Shown piece by piece: positions 25,301 through 41,640 of a stretch of 64,000 nucleotides of DNA. The position numbers and the translations under genes were made by a program. The first letter of the stretch is position 1. Every line of letters starts with the position of its first letter. The stretch comes from Sphagnum compactum. Its lineage: Eukaryota > Bryophyta > Sphagnopsida > Sphagnales. Under the pieces are notes generated by a model. It was not told the DNA's origin. It was given only the letters and a program-made list of their open reading frames with translations, and made no database searches. The stretch spans positions 3,038,001 through 3,102,000 of the forward strand of contig OZ234494.1 of NCBI GenBank assembly GCA_965153455.1. The letters are read 5' to 3'.

Positions 25301-26580
25301 GGGGTTGGAGATGTTCATGCTAAACATGACTCTTGTCATTTCATGCATGGGTGTTGATGCAAACGTAATTTAACCAACTTGTTCAAGTTTTTTGATAGTT
25401 GTATGAATGTTTGCAACTAGGATAGGACACAAACTACCAAAAATCGTTATGAACACAAATCACACTTTGAAAAAGAAAAAGAGATTATGACCAAATCAAT
25501 AGAATAACATAAAACTAAAAATTTCCCAATAATCAAGAAAGTTGAATCATGTGCTCAAAAAAGTTAAGTATCTTGGGGATTATGAACTCCAACCGTAACA
25601 AACAAAAAGCATTTTTTTGATTTTCAAAATGGAACTTTCAAAAAATTTAAAAATTTGTCATTTCTTTCAATGAAAGGGTCATTAGGTTTTATTATAATAT
25701 ATTATGTAGAGGAATAGTTTCTCCTCCAAGGGTTCAAGTTATGTTGAACTTTTTGCGTGGTATCAACTATATTATGCACCTTGTTTGGCTCTTTTGTGTA
25801 GTTTAGGTGATTAATGGTTGTATTTGAAATGTGTCACTTGGTCCTTGGAGCTTCCCCCTTTCGCCATGTTGCATGTCACATGGCAGTGGTGGTAGTTTTT
25901 TATTTTAATAATAACTCCTTATCTATATTTATATAATTTATGTTTGGGTTTGTGAGTGTAAGGCTAATTACTTTCCTTTTTTAATTAGAACTTTTGCAAA
26001 GTTTCAAGGTGTATTGCCCCGAATCATCTAACAATAGGGTTTTGATGCACCTCCAATTATTAAATTATACTTCTAGTTTGTAACTCTTGAGTATGTCAAG
26101 GGCTTGATCTTTAGACTTAAAGATAATCGATCATGATTTTTTGTTGATCTTTTGTATATGTGATTAATTAACATATTCCTTTAATGTGTGAATTTTTTGG
26201 TGAACATAGATATCACTATGGATGAAATATCCATTTCAATGTTATTATTCCCCTTCTTTTAATGTTTAGGAGTTTTTTTCAAGTTTGAAGCAAGTTTACA
26301 TTAATGGTTTGACTTTGTAGCTTACGTACTTTTATGTGTAAATAAATGGACAAGAGATTTGTTTGGACCTATGGGCACTAGATTATTGGTTTTTTTATTG
26401 GATTTTTTTTTTCATTTTTTAACTTGAAAATCTGATTTTGACATATATGAAAGATCCTTGTGAAAAAATGGCCTTATTTCACCGTATTTGGAAAGAAAGA
26501 ATCACCATAATTGCACAAGAAATTCCATAAGATAGCCAAAATAGAAAAGGATTATTAAATTTACCCTAATAATTGGTCCA
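22400..26580. other. Gene-free AT-rich stretch
   Basis: No open frame above about 75 codons, no family motif and no bounded element recognised. Probably decayed repeats. Confidence 0.45.
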
Positions 26581-27679
26581 TTCACTACTAGGAAATGCGT
26601 CCTAGTTCACTATGAGTTTCCCTAGATTTTTGAGTGAATTTGGACAATTATACTTAGTGAAATTGTTTAACCCCCTAGTGACCGAGGACCAATTGCTACG
26701 GACAATGACTTGTTTCATTAGTACCGAGTGAAACAAGGTTATTCTCAAGTGAAATACAAATTCACCAAACCATTCATTTGCTAGTTAATTAACTAACCAG
26801 TATGGAAATTAATTAAATTTTAATTATTTAATATATAATACTATTGATAATTTCATGATTTTTAAAGCCTATTATTTATTGACACGTCTCACTACCTACG
26901 CTAGGTTTTTAGGTAGGTAGGTAGGCAGGCCACGTAATCAACTTAGGCACCTAACCTAAGAATTCGATAGGAGAATATTCGGTCAACATACCATTGTTGA
27001 CCACACACAACACCATGCATGAGGTTTGATTCTTTGACCTTTGGAATGGGGGCAAACACTTTTACCATCAAACCACCCCACTTGTTGTGATAATATGTTA
27101 AATTATATTTTATTTATTAAATACTTCATTTTAAACATCACAAAAACATAAACTTTGAAACTTCATATCTTATTGATATTTTGTTCCAATGAAATGATTT
27201 GAGTTTATTTTTTAAAAATATTCAATAATGTACATAATTACATTTATTTCTTTTTGAAAGTTTAAAATCATTTGAACCAAAAAAAATTTGAATATCATTA
27301 TTCAATAACATTTCAATGACCATTCTTTTGAAAAAAAAAAAGTTTAGTAAATGGATTTCTTTTTGTTAATATAATATTATTACCTATATTAAATTACTTT
27401 CAATTATTATATGACTATTTTTTATTAATTTAAATTATTTCACCCTACATTATTTACGGCTATTTATGGTTATTCTAAATTATTTTTGGTTATTTTTGGC
27501 TATTTCACCCTAGGCTACTTTTGATTATTTTAAACTATTTTTGGCTATTTTAACTTATTTCACCTTAGGTTAATTTTAGCTATTGTAAGTTTTTTTGTTA
27601 TTTTATGTTTTTTTGGTTATTGTAGATTATTTCAATTTAAACTACTTGCAGTTATTATAAATTACTTTTGGTTATTTTA

Positions 27680-27949
27680 GGAAAATTTAAAATTCACACC
27701 CTTTCTTCGCGCGTCCAATTATATGCAAATTAAATTTGAGTGTGTCTGCCCCACCCCCTGTATTTTTAAAAATCCTCACCATCAAGATAAGCAAGGAGAG
27801 TCTATGGTCAATCAGGGCACAACTCAAGAACTTGTCCACAGAAGTAATTGAACTGATAGAGGAACATACTCTTAAAGTTTAATCTGCATAAAATCAAACG
27901 CGCGAAGGGTGTGAATTTAACCAAAAAAGGTGTGAATTAAAAAATTTCC
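27680..27949. mobile_element. Nested short element with 8-bp target duplication
   Basis: Ends are GGAAAATTTAAAATTCACAC and, in reverse complement, GGAAATTTTTTAATTCACAC. The flanks are TTATTTTA on both sides (27672-27679 and 27950-27957), a perfect 8-bp target duplication. A second inner inverted pair (ACCCTTTCTTCGCGCG near 27699, CGCGCGAAGGGT near 27899) extends the arms. The centre has no gene. An 8-bp duplication fits hAT-type transposases, though the end sequence is not the classical hAT one. Confidence 0.75.
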
Positions 27950-28199
27950 TTATTTTAATTTATTTCACCTTAGGCTATTTTCAGCTATTTTAAGTTTTTT
28001 TGTCTATTCTATGTTATTTTTGGCTATTGTAAATTATTTCAATTTAGATTACTTGTAGCTATTATAAGTTACTTTTGGCTATTGAAAATTATTTCACCTT
28101 AAGTTATTTTCGTTTATTATAAATTATTTCACCTTAGATTTTTTTGGCGATCCTAAGCAATTATAATATATGGCTATTCATTGTTTTTTTATTAGTGTT

Positions 28200-28780
28200 A
28201 TTGGTATTATTAATGGCTATTGGTACCTATTCTATTTGTGCTTATTAATGATTTTTAGTGGTTATTTTAATTAATAATTATTGGTGATTATTTTATTAAT
28301 GGCCATTAGTAGTTATTATATTGGTGACTATTCGTGGTTATTCTATTGGTGGTTATTGGTGGCTATTATATGAATGATTATATTAATGGCTGCTGGTGGC
28401 TATTCTATTAATGATTATTTGTGATTAATGTATTAATGGCTATTGGTGGTTATTTTATTAATGGTTATTCATGACTGCTCTATTAATGGCTATTGATGGC
28501 TATTCTATTAATGGCTATTCATGATTAATGTATTAATGGGTATTGGTGGTTATTCTACTAATGGTTATTGGTGGCTATTCTATTAATGGTTGTTGGTGGT
28601 TATTCGCAATTAATCTATTAATGACTATTGGTGGTTATTATATTAATGGTTATTGGTGGCTATTCTATTAATGGCTGTTGGTGGTTATTCTATTAATGCT
28701 TATTAGTGATTATTCCGTTGTAAGCCATTGGTGGTTAATTTATTGGTGGTTATTGATGACTATTTTATTAATGGTTATTA
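28200..28780. repeat. Degenerate 24-bp tandem repeat within the CACTA element
   Basis: Some twenty imperfect units of TATTAATGGCTATTGGTGG and TTATTC. It is a variable internal repeat of the transposon rather than a gene. Confidence 0.8.
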
Positions 28781-29486
28781 ATAGTTATTGTATTATAAGT
28801 TATTGTTGGTTATTATATGTCATATTACAACTATCGGTGACTATTGTATTATAAATTATTGTTTGATACTCTATGTTATAATATCATAGGCTATTGATAG
28901 TTATTATATTGTAGGGTATTTAAAATTATTTTTCATAGGTTATTATTTTCTATTCTAAGTTATTTTTACCTTAGGTCATTATATTTTGTTTCAGATTATT
29001 TTAAAGTTATTATGTTTAGGATAAAATAATTTATAATAACATTAAGTAAAATGACCTTGAATAATTTAAAGTATAACTTGAAATAACATATATTAATTTT
29101 AAATAATTTAAAAGCTTATAATAAATTAGTTAAGATACTTTAAGGTAAAATAACATATAATAATTTAGGGTACAATAATTTATAATAGCCTATAGAAGCA
29201 TAAATATAAATTAGAATAACTAAAGTAGCTTAAAATAATATAGGATATATCATAAAGTAACATAGATAGAATACTTTAAAAAACATAGAAATAAACCTAT
29301 TTGCTATAGTAAATTGTAATAGTGAATTATGTTAACTAGAAATGAAACATGATGTCTACATAGTGATATTATAATGAAATAATTTTCACTAGGTGAAATT
29401 AGTAAAATGCAATGAAGTTATTTCACTTTTAAGGCCCCATAGTGATTTAAGCTAGTAAATTACACTCCACTTTGGTAGTAGTGATT

Positions 29487-32270
29487 GTCAAATTTGGCTC
29501 AAACTTCATCTTCTTGTTGAGAGCGATCACTAGTTTGGATATATCACAAAATTGAGGGGAAAAAACCTTACATTGGATTCTTTTGTATGTTTCAAAATTG
29601 GAGAAATAAAAACCATTCAATTTTGAAATTTATTCAAATATTAGCTTCCTCTTCTATCTTATGACTACTTCCAGTTGTGGTTATACATTTTTTCAAATAA
29701 ATTTTTTTAGATTCTAATTATTTGAATTGTTTATAGGTGAGCTAACCCTTTTTCATTTCCTATTATATGTCTAATAACATTAGAATCAAAGTACCAAGAG
29801 GATGTTTTTTATTTCCCTTTTTTTCAAATAAATTTCAAATTGTCATAGCTTTGGTTTTTATTTTTTATTTCTTGAATTTGTTGTTAGTTTACTAAATTTG
29901 TAGACTTTAAAAATAAATAACAAATGCACTTAGCTTGGTGTTGGCATGATAGTTTGTGAAACTTGGAATCAAGCTCTTGAATCTTGGTTATTATCTTTTA
30001 AGCTTTGCATTCAGGTTCCCAATAGCTTTTATGTCACAATTCTATTTTTTAAATTTCAACTATTCAAGTTTTTCTTCTTGATTTTGGTATATATTAGTGG
30101 ACATCATGGTCTTGTTATTGAATTCCCAATACGTAACTAGTTATTAAACCCTCACTTTGTTGAATGCAAGCCAAGTAGCCACATTGACAATGATTGGTTA
30201 TTCCAATTTTTTACACACATAAGAAAAAAAAAATTGAAATTCTCAAGGGAAAAATTAATACTAATATTTAGTAGTCTCCTACATGTTAGGGCACATCTCA
30301 TCAAAATGACACATTGAGGTTTAAAAATGGTGTCTTAACTCACTTTTTGGTCAAAACCTATAACTAGGACCCAAAAGGATTGCTTTGGAAAATGACTGCA
30401 AGTTTTTTTTCCCAAAAATAACTTATACATGCAAATGAAATTTTGAATGAAATTTTTTGTAACTTTTTATAAAAAATATTCAAATTCTCCCCAATGCATC
30501 AAAAAAAAAATTGTTAATCATTATTGAATAAATATGAATATTTGAAAGTGTGTACAAATTGAATGTTTCATCTTGAAAAATGATCAAAATTTTAAGTTGT
30601 CACCAAAAATTGAATTTTCACATTCTTTAGTTTTATTAACTCTAAGGTATAACTTTTCTTAATACATCATGTACATTATAACCCATTTATATTTGGTAAA
30701 GGACTTTTGAACCTTTAAAATTTTGAAGCAATTTTGAAACATTAGTTTAATTTTTAAAGTTTTAGAATTCCACATTTTTAAAATTATGAATCTTTTTTTT
30801 GTGTGGTTAATATGTTCTTATCATCTACAGTTTTTTCAATGATTTTTTAAAAATTATATGAGTCCTTTTGATAGTCCTTTGCAAAATTGACTCCGTTTGA
30901 CACAATAGGTGTACATTTTCAATTTTTTAAAATTAAAACCAAAATTAAAACTTAAATCAAATGAATATTTACTCTAAGTTCCTTGACATTCATATGAGGG
31001 AAAAAGGATTAATGTGTTATGATACCTATGGTTTTAAATGGTAATTAAAAAATAAATGTGTGATTTTAATTGGTTATGTCTAACATCTGACGCCCTTTTT
31101 GACTCCTAGTTACATGTTTTGACCTTTTTCAATGATTCATTTTCATTGGTTGCGTTCCAAATTCTAATTATCTTTTCACCAAAACTTTTCTAATAAACAA
31201 CCAACTTATGGTACTTGATAAGTCAATTTTCATTTATGGGTTATAACCTATAATAATTATTAAACATCTTCATGAATTTGTATGCTTAGTTGAAAAACTT
31301 GCCCAATTATATTCATTTTTCTTTTGGTTGTTAAATGTTTATAACAAAGTCAATTTTAACATCCCCCCCCCCTCCCCAAACTCCCTCCAAAATCAATCTT
31401 GATATGCAATTCCTCAATTGATGAGCTTAAATTCCAAGTCTTTTAAATTAGGTAGATCTTATTCTTGTTAGTTAGTGTTTTGACCATTACAATTTTGTAT
31501 CATTTGAATAATGTTTGAAACAAGAATAATAACCAACATTAGTAGATTGCTAGAAGTTAACTCCATATGATTAGTTAATTTTTTCTCTAATCATTTCAAT
31601 ATATTTGGCATAATGACATTGTCTTCTTACTTTATTTTGACACAAGTCTTTTTAGCAACATCAACTTTTTAAACCCAATTTCTATCTTTTATTATTGGAA
31701 AATTGCCAACATTCATTGGGGTCAATAAAACTTACAATTAACTGAATTAGCATAGTGTCCTTAATATAAAGCTAAAGAGTAGGTCTACTCATCCCCCCTA
31801 TTTCTGCTCTAATAATTTGTATCACATCCAACATAAAAAGTGAACTAATTGTTTCCACAACCCATAAACACAAAAAATGAACATAGGTTGCCAAACTACT
31901 TAAATTCCACCACCAAAATGAATCATAACAATTATCCGTTAAAATGAATCATATTTTTATTGGACTTGATGGGGACCATTATATCATGTGGAAACTCACA
32001 AGGCCAAACTCATTTTCACTCTATTTTCAATATATTTAAAGGTTGCATTTCATTTAAAATATAATTTACATGCCATTCGACTCCTTTCAATGAACTTGTT
32101 GTAATCACATTCAAACATTTTTGGGTTCAAAAAACATAATAAACCTAATATATTTTCATCCATGAAGCACAACTTCAAGAAACATGACTCATCCATACAA
32201 TCATGTTAATTTAAGATTTGACATCAAAAACTTGTACACATATTTGTGCACCATGATAATCTACAACTAA
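29487..32270. other. Gene-free AT-rich stretch
   Basis: One short open frame (29946-30140, +) has no recognisable domain. No other feature seen. Confidence 0.45.
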
Positions 32271-32280
32271 ATTGTTTTTG

Positions 32281-32850
32281 TCATCTTAGCCTTAATGTTG
32301 GAGACGGTTCCCAACGATTCTCTTGTCTACTTTCAAAAAGTCGATTATCACTACGCACAACTTGCATGATTGCTTGATTCAAGGTCGTGGGATGAGGCAT
32401 GGTCAACAAAAGGTCTTGCACATCTCCATGAAGTCCAAACTCAAATTGGCTCATGAGCACAACCTCGTCCCATGAAATGTCACATGCTAGTTGCTTAAAT
32501 TTAGAAACATACATAGAAGTTGGGCATGTTTTCCTTGGCAAAGAAGTCACAACTTGTTTGTTATTACATGTTATTTGTCTGAATTACTAAAAAAACATCA
32601 AATGTTTCAAGAAATGCTTCAAAATTGTTTAGAAAAAGAGATTGACATTCCAAAAGAGGTGTAAACCATGTTAAAGTTGTGCCTGATAATATGGTGCCAA
32701 TGAATCCAACTTCATTTTGGTCATTTGGATAATGGTGCTAATGAAGTTGGATGATGAAACATGTTTGTTTAACGAAACCTCGAGATTTTGAACGTGTGCC
32801 GTCAAACTTTTCTGGCAAGTTGATTTGTGGTTCCCTCGGAATGCTTCCAA
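32281..32850 (-). pseudogene. Broken Ty3/Gypsy-type retrotransposon gag
   Basis: Read on the minus strand, the frame shows the gag order of plant Ty3/Gypsy elements: INLPEKFDGTRSKSRGF, a TLTWFTPLLE segment followed by NNFEAFLETF, then YVSKFKQLACDISWDEV, FEFGLHGDVQDLLLTM and RSDNRLFESRQE. One in-frame stop lies near 32740 and a frameshift near 32570. No protease, reverse transcriptase or LTR is visible beside it. It is a relic fragment without coding ability. Confidence 0.8.
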
Positions 32851-32959
32851 ACATTACCAATGTTTGGTTTCCTTGTAAATGTGTAATGGATTCACAAATA
32901 AACTTATTTTCTTGTTACATATGCCTAAGGGCAACAAAAAAAGAAGTTGAAATGTGTTG

Positions 32960-33671
32960 ATCCCTCATGACCTATAGATTAAACTTGATTAGATAAACCA
33001 ACAAGGAGTTTAAACAACATAGTGTAGACACTATTACTATATGAAAATGTTCTTGCATTTATGCAATTATTGATAGTCTAATTGTAGTAGTAGTAGTACT
33101 TTGCATTTCTTCCCACCCATTTTTTGGTTATAGCATGACCATTTTAACAATCATTCAAAATATGAACTTGAAAATTTATGCATTTTTTTAGTAATGACAC
33201 ATAAATGAATTAATGGATTTGCATCATGAAAAACATAAAAATCTAACATTATCACTACAAGATAATATGACTTGAACATCACTTTAACCAACACAATAAA
33301 TTGTTGTTAAAATTTATACAATAATCTACTAGGATTTATATATGCAATTGTTTGTGAAGGGAGGGACTTACGAGGAACACATCCATAGTGAATGAATTCA
33401 TAAATTTGAGCAATACTCAATTGAAAGCCTACAAGACATACAAAACTTGTTATGAAATAACTATTTTTGGCACACCAAATTGCCAATCACTTTATTGATT
33501 CAATTGTTACTTATGAAAAGTATAGGGTATTTCTACCAAGTTTGTAACAACATTTCTTTAACCTTTGAGTTGTGGTCATTTGACCATTACCCTCATATTG
33601 TTCTGCATTCATTTGAACAAAAATTCAAGAAAATCTTATCAAGTTTGATTTGTTAAATGAAAGTATAATAC

Positions 33672-33705
<34 letters not shown>

Positions 33706-34830
33706 CTAGTTTTCTTCAAATTCAACACAATAAAACATATGTATTTACTCCAATCTTATATTTCATGTAGTTTATAAAATAATTTTCATAGTTTCAATCT
33801 ATCATATTATGTTTGTGCACAAATTGAACTTCATGTAAGAACCTGTTGTCAAAAACACAATGCATAGATTTTTCTATTGGAAACAAGATAAATCTCTTTA
33901 GTTTGTTGCCAATAATGTGTATAGATTCATACATTGCAAATAGAGAGAAACCTTTATAATAAGTTGTAATAGGGCAAATATTAAGGTTTTGTAAATTGTA
34001 GTTCCCTTTTGGCAATGTTAGTGTTGTTTTGTGTTCAAATTGTGCAAACTAAGAACAATGAATCTAGTTGAAGAGAAAAGAAAAAAACAACTTTCTAGTG
34101 CAAACAAACAAAAAATATGCGAACTTGCCAAGAACGTAGAAAACTTTAATTAAAAAAACCTAGTTGACAAGATACACAAGCTAATAGCTAAGGAGCTCAT
34201 ACTCAATATAAATTGTCACATTAAAATAGGCAGAAATCACAATTTTCTTCAAGTCTAATAATGAGTAATAAAGCTTAAAATAACCCATGTAAAAAATTTC
34301 AACAATTGACACCTTTATTCTAGAATAAAAGTGTTATTTTGTAAGGTTTTTTTTTTGCCTATAGTTGCAATCTTGTAAGGGTTTATATGGAATGTGACTA
34401 AATACGTTTAAATCACAATTCGTTAGTGTCACAAAAAAAAAGTGGTCACCAACGGCATGATTATAAAGGGGGTTTACTGGACTTAGATTGGATTTTTCGT
34501 AAGTTGATCTAGTTTTTCAGTTGGTTGCATGATCATAACAACAAAACAAGATGTCACAAAGAAGTGGTTAACTCCCAAGTCCTATTCCAATATGGGTACT
34601 TTAAAATTGAACTCTCCACATGTTTCTTCATGATGTTAGTGCTTTTCTCCTCATTGCTTCCACTCTGTTTCAAACCCATAGTTTCATTAATGGCTTATAC
34701 TTGCAAAGCAATTTGTTATTTCAACCTCTTCACAATAACGAATGCTAATACATTGCCATTGATACAAAACCTTATACATAGGTTGCAAGGGTTGCACATG
34801 ACATGATGGGGTATGCACCAAAAGAATAGG
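32960..34830. other. Gene-free AT-rich stretch with an (AC)n tract
   Basis: About 14 uninterrupted AC units lie at 33673-33700. Otherwise only short open frames without motifs. Confidence 0.45.
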
Positions 34831-34833
34831 TCT

Positions 34834-35160
34834 TTATCTCTTGCACCTTGCTGTTGTTTTGTGACAAGAAATGCTAAGAAGGAAAAAGAAGTCAACAAAT
34901 TCAAAGTCATTAGTGACAAGTTTGCTCTCATCCACATTGTGGAAAAAGAAGTCCTCACTAATGCATTTTTTGTTAGAGGTTGTTGCAAGGAGTTGATAAT
35001 AATATGACAAGTTTCCATCTCTTCCTCCATCATCCAAGTACACAAAAATCTTGAACTTATGTTCCATCTCTTTGTAGTTCCTTTGGAAAAACACCAGCAA
35101 AATGGTACACTTGCTCCAATTTAGAAAGCTGGACAAATGGAAATTATTGTGATTTTTCCA
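34834..35160 (-). pseudogene. GT47 (exostosin-type) glycosyltransferase exon, broken
   Basis: The minus strand encodes NYKEMEHKFKIFVYLDDGG, then SEDFFFHNVDESKLVTND and DFFFLLSISCHK. This is the start of a plant GT47 exostosin domain (consensus KxFKVYVYPDG ... SEGYFFxNIxES ... FFLPISCHK), a Golgi family that builds wall polysaccharides. Just upstream, EQVYHFAGVF, the usual lead-in, lies in a different frame, so a frameshift separates them. The segment can end at a donor-like AAG|GTGCAAG near 34843. The later GT47 exons (pyranose-binding part) are not found downstream. Exon-like pieces at 35160-36000 may be its 5' portion. I read it as a truncated relic. Confidence 0.6.
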
Positions 35161-36134
35161 TTTCAGGTTGCATGCAGCCAGTTCTTGAGCATTGCCAAAG
35201 AGTCAAGATCCAGCAATGTTTCTGAAGTCTTCTGTTCAAAACCTTTGTATGCTTGTATCCCAGATGCAAGCATCAGCCTAGATGGTCCGTAAATAGCTCC
35301 AGCACAATCACCTGCTGTCAAATTCACAGTATCAGATTCAACAGCTCTCAGATTCACAGATATCGGATTCCTGTGGCATGTGTTCTCTCCCATATCCACA
35401 TTACCATAAAAATCCACATGAATTCAGCAGTCTCACGAAGATGAGAGTGTCTGCCGCACAACTCATTTTTCTTGAGAAGTTGTGTACTCTGCCCTTGCAC
35501 TTGCATCATCCCATGCTCACAAGCTTGCTCAAGAATTGAGCCAGTCCTGACTTGTCAATTATAGTTAGGCTAAGGAGTCCACAATTTGTTACATTCACTC
35601 CAAGGTAACAAATCCAAATTCAACTCATCAGCATTGGAATCCTCACTGCCTGTACTGGACCGGAAGCTAGAATGGCAACCAAGAATAGTATATTGACAAT
35701 TAGAAGATAGTCTCAACTCGCAATCAATTCACTCAGCAAACAATGTGTAATCATGCAGATTTTCTCAAGACGAGATGGCACTCAAGTATGCACTGACAAA
35801 CTATTTTCACCAACAACTGGTCTGATGGAACACTCCATGCTGTATAAATTAGCAGAAGGGTATGGCTTAACTGTATTATTGAAAACCTACAGGAAGGCTG
35901 CTGCACCTGTAACAATCAGCAGCATACTAGTACAATCCAGCAATCATGCCAAAGAAAGAGTCACATCATGACCGCAACCTGTATCAAAAAAAGATGACCC
36001 GTAATGTCTGGCAGCCTATTTCTAACTACCAAGAGCAAAAATCTAAGGCAAGTGTGCTAGTACAAGTTAAGCTGAGATGGAAACCCAGCTCTCTGCATTC
36101 TTGACACAAATTACAGACAAACTTGTGCAAGCCA

Positions 36135-40776
<4,642 letters not shown>

Positions 40777-41300
40777 CGCTACCAACCCGCTGGATCTCTC
40801 TCTCTCTCTCTCTCTCTTCAAATGCCCGCAGCCAGCCGCTTGTTGTTTTCCCCGGTGTTTTGTTTTGTTTTGTTTTTTTTTTTCTGTTCCGAGTTTCTCC
40901 CCCCCTCAGACTTCCACTACCCTACTGGAGTCCTCACCACTTTGGTGAGCACCACAAAGGCCACGGAAACCTAAGAAGCACGAGGAGGAGGATCCGCCGC
41001 AGTAGAGCGCCTGCTGCTGCTGCTACTGCTGCAGTACGCCAAGCTCCAAACTAGTGCTACAGTGGCCGAAGCTATGGAGGACAAGGCCGGCCAAACAGGA
41101 GCAACGATGGGGAAAAAAAGAACAAAACTAAGTTAGACAGGAAACACAGGGGGGAGGACGAATTCAAAGCGGTGGCAAGCTGCAAGCCCAGTCCGCATCT
41201 CAGCCGTCCTACCCGATGCTTGGACGGTCACGATCTGGTCTACCCGACAAAATAAAAACCACGGGCAGGACCACAACAAATAATAAAAACTCGAATATTT
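40777..41300 (-). promoter_or_regulatory. Leader and promoter region of PP2AC
   Basis: G+C-rich for this window. A (TC)n tract at 40795-40816 lies about 20 bases upstream of the ATG and reads as GA repeats in the leader. A GCTGCTGCTGC stretch follows near 41010-41030. No clear TATA box. Confidence 0.45.
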
Positions 41301-41315
41301 CCATTTGTTTGTTTA

Positions 41316-41640
41316 TTAAACCATCTGACGATTCCGCCCTGTGGAACTTAACAGTAAAAAAGGACCTCCAAAATACCATACCAAGGACTTTTTAACACAA
41401 CTTTTGTCACTTTTTTGTACCTTAAAAAAATGGGAAATTTTTGGATTTTTTTTGGGGGGGGGGGTTTTTTCTTGGTGTACATTTGACAAATTTACCATTT
41501 TTGGGGGGAAAATTTTAATATTTTTGCCAAAAAAGTTATATAAAAAATTTGGGGAGGGGGGAGCAAAAAAACCCCTTGCTGATAGTCGGCAATTTTTTGT
41601 CAAAATATTTTAATTATTTGAGGGAAAAAAAAAGGGACCA
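41316..41640. other. Homopolymer-dominated stretch
   Basis: Runs of 5-12 identical bases (T, G, A) follow each other almost without break, and long open frames appear on both strands at once (41316-41603 and 41341-41613). The pattern suggests low-complexity DNA or stretched homopolymers from sequencing, not a gene. Confidence 0.5.

Larger units (their letters stand above)
26583..29483. mobile_element. CACTA-type DNA transposon, non-autonomous
   Basis: The left end reads CACTACTAGGAAATGC. The right end, in reverse complement, reads CACTACTACCAAAG. Both ends are flanked by ATT (26580-26582 and 29484-29486), the 3-bp target duplication expected of CACTA (En/Spm) elements. A subterminal CACTATG motif also occurs near both ends. 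No transposase frame is present. The interior is low-complexity DNA of repeated TTATTTTTGGCTATTTTA-like units on the left, a 24-bp tandem repeat in the middle and inverted counterparts on the right. A separate 270-bp element is nested at 27680-27949. Confidence 0.78.

Noticed and set aside
41316-41613. Two opposite 90-95 codon open frames
   Set aside because: Arise from homopolymer runs; both strands are open at once.
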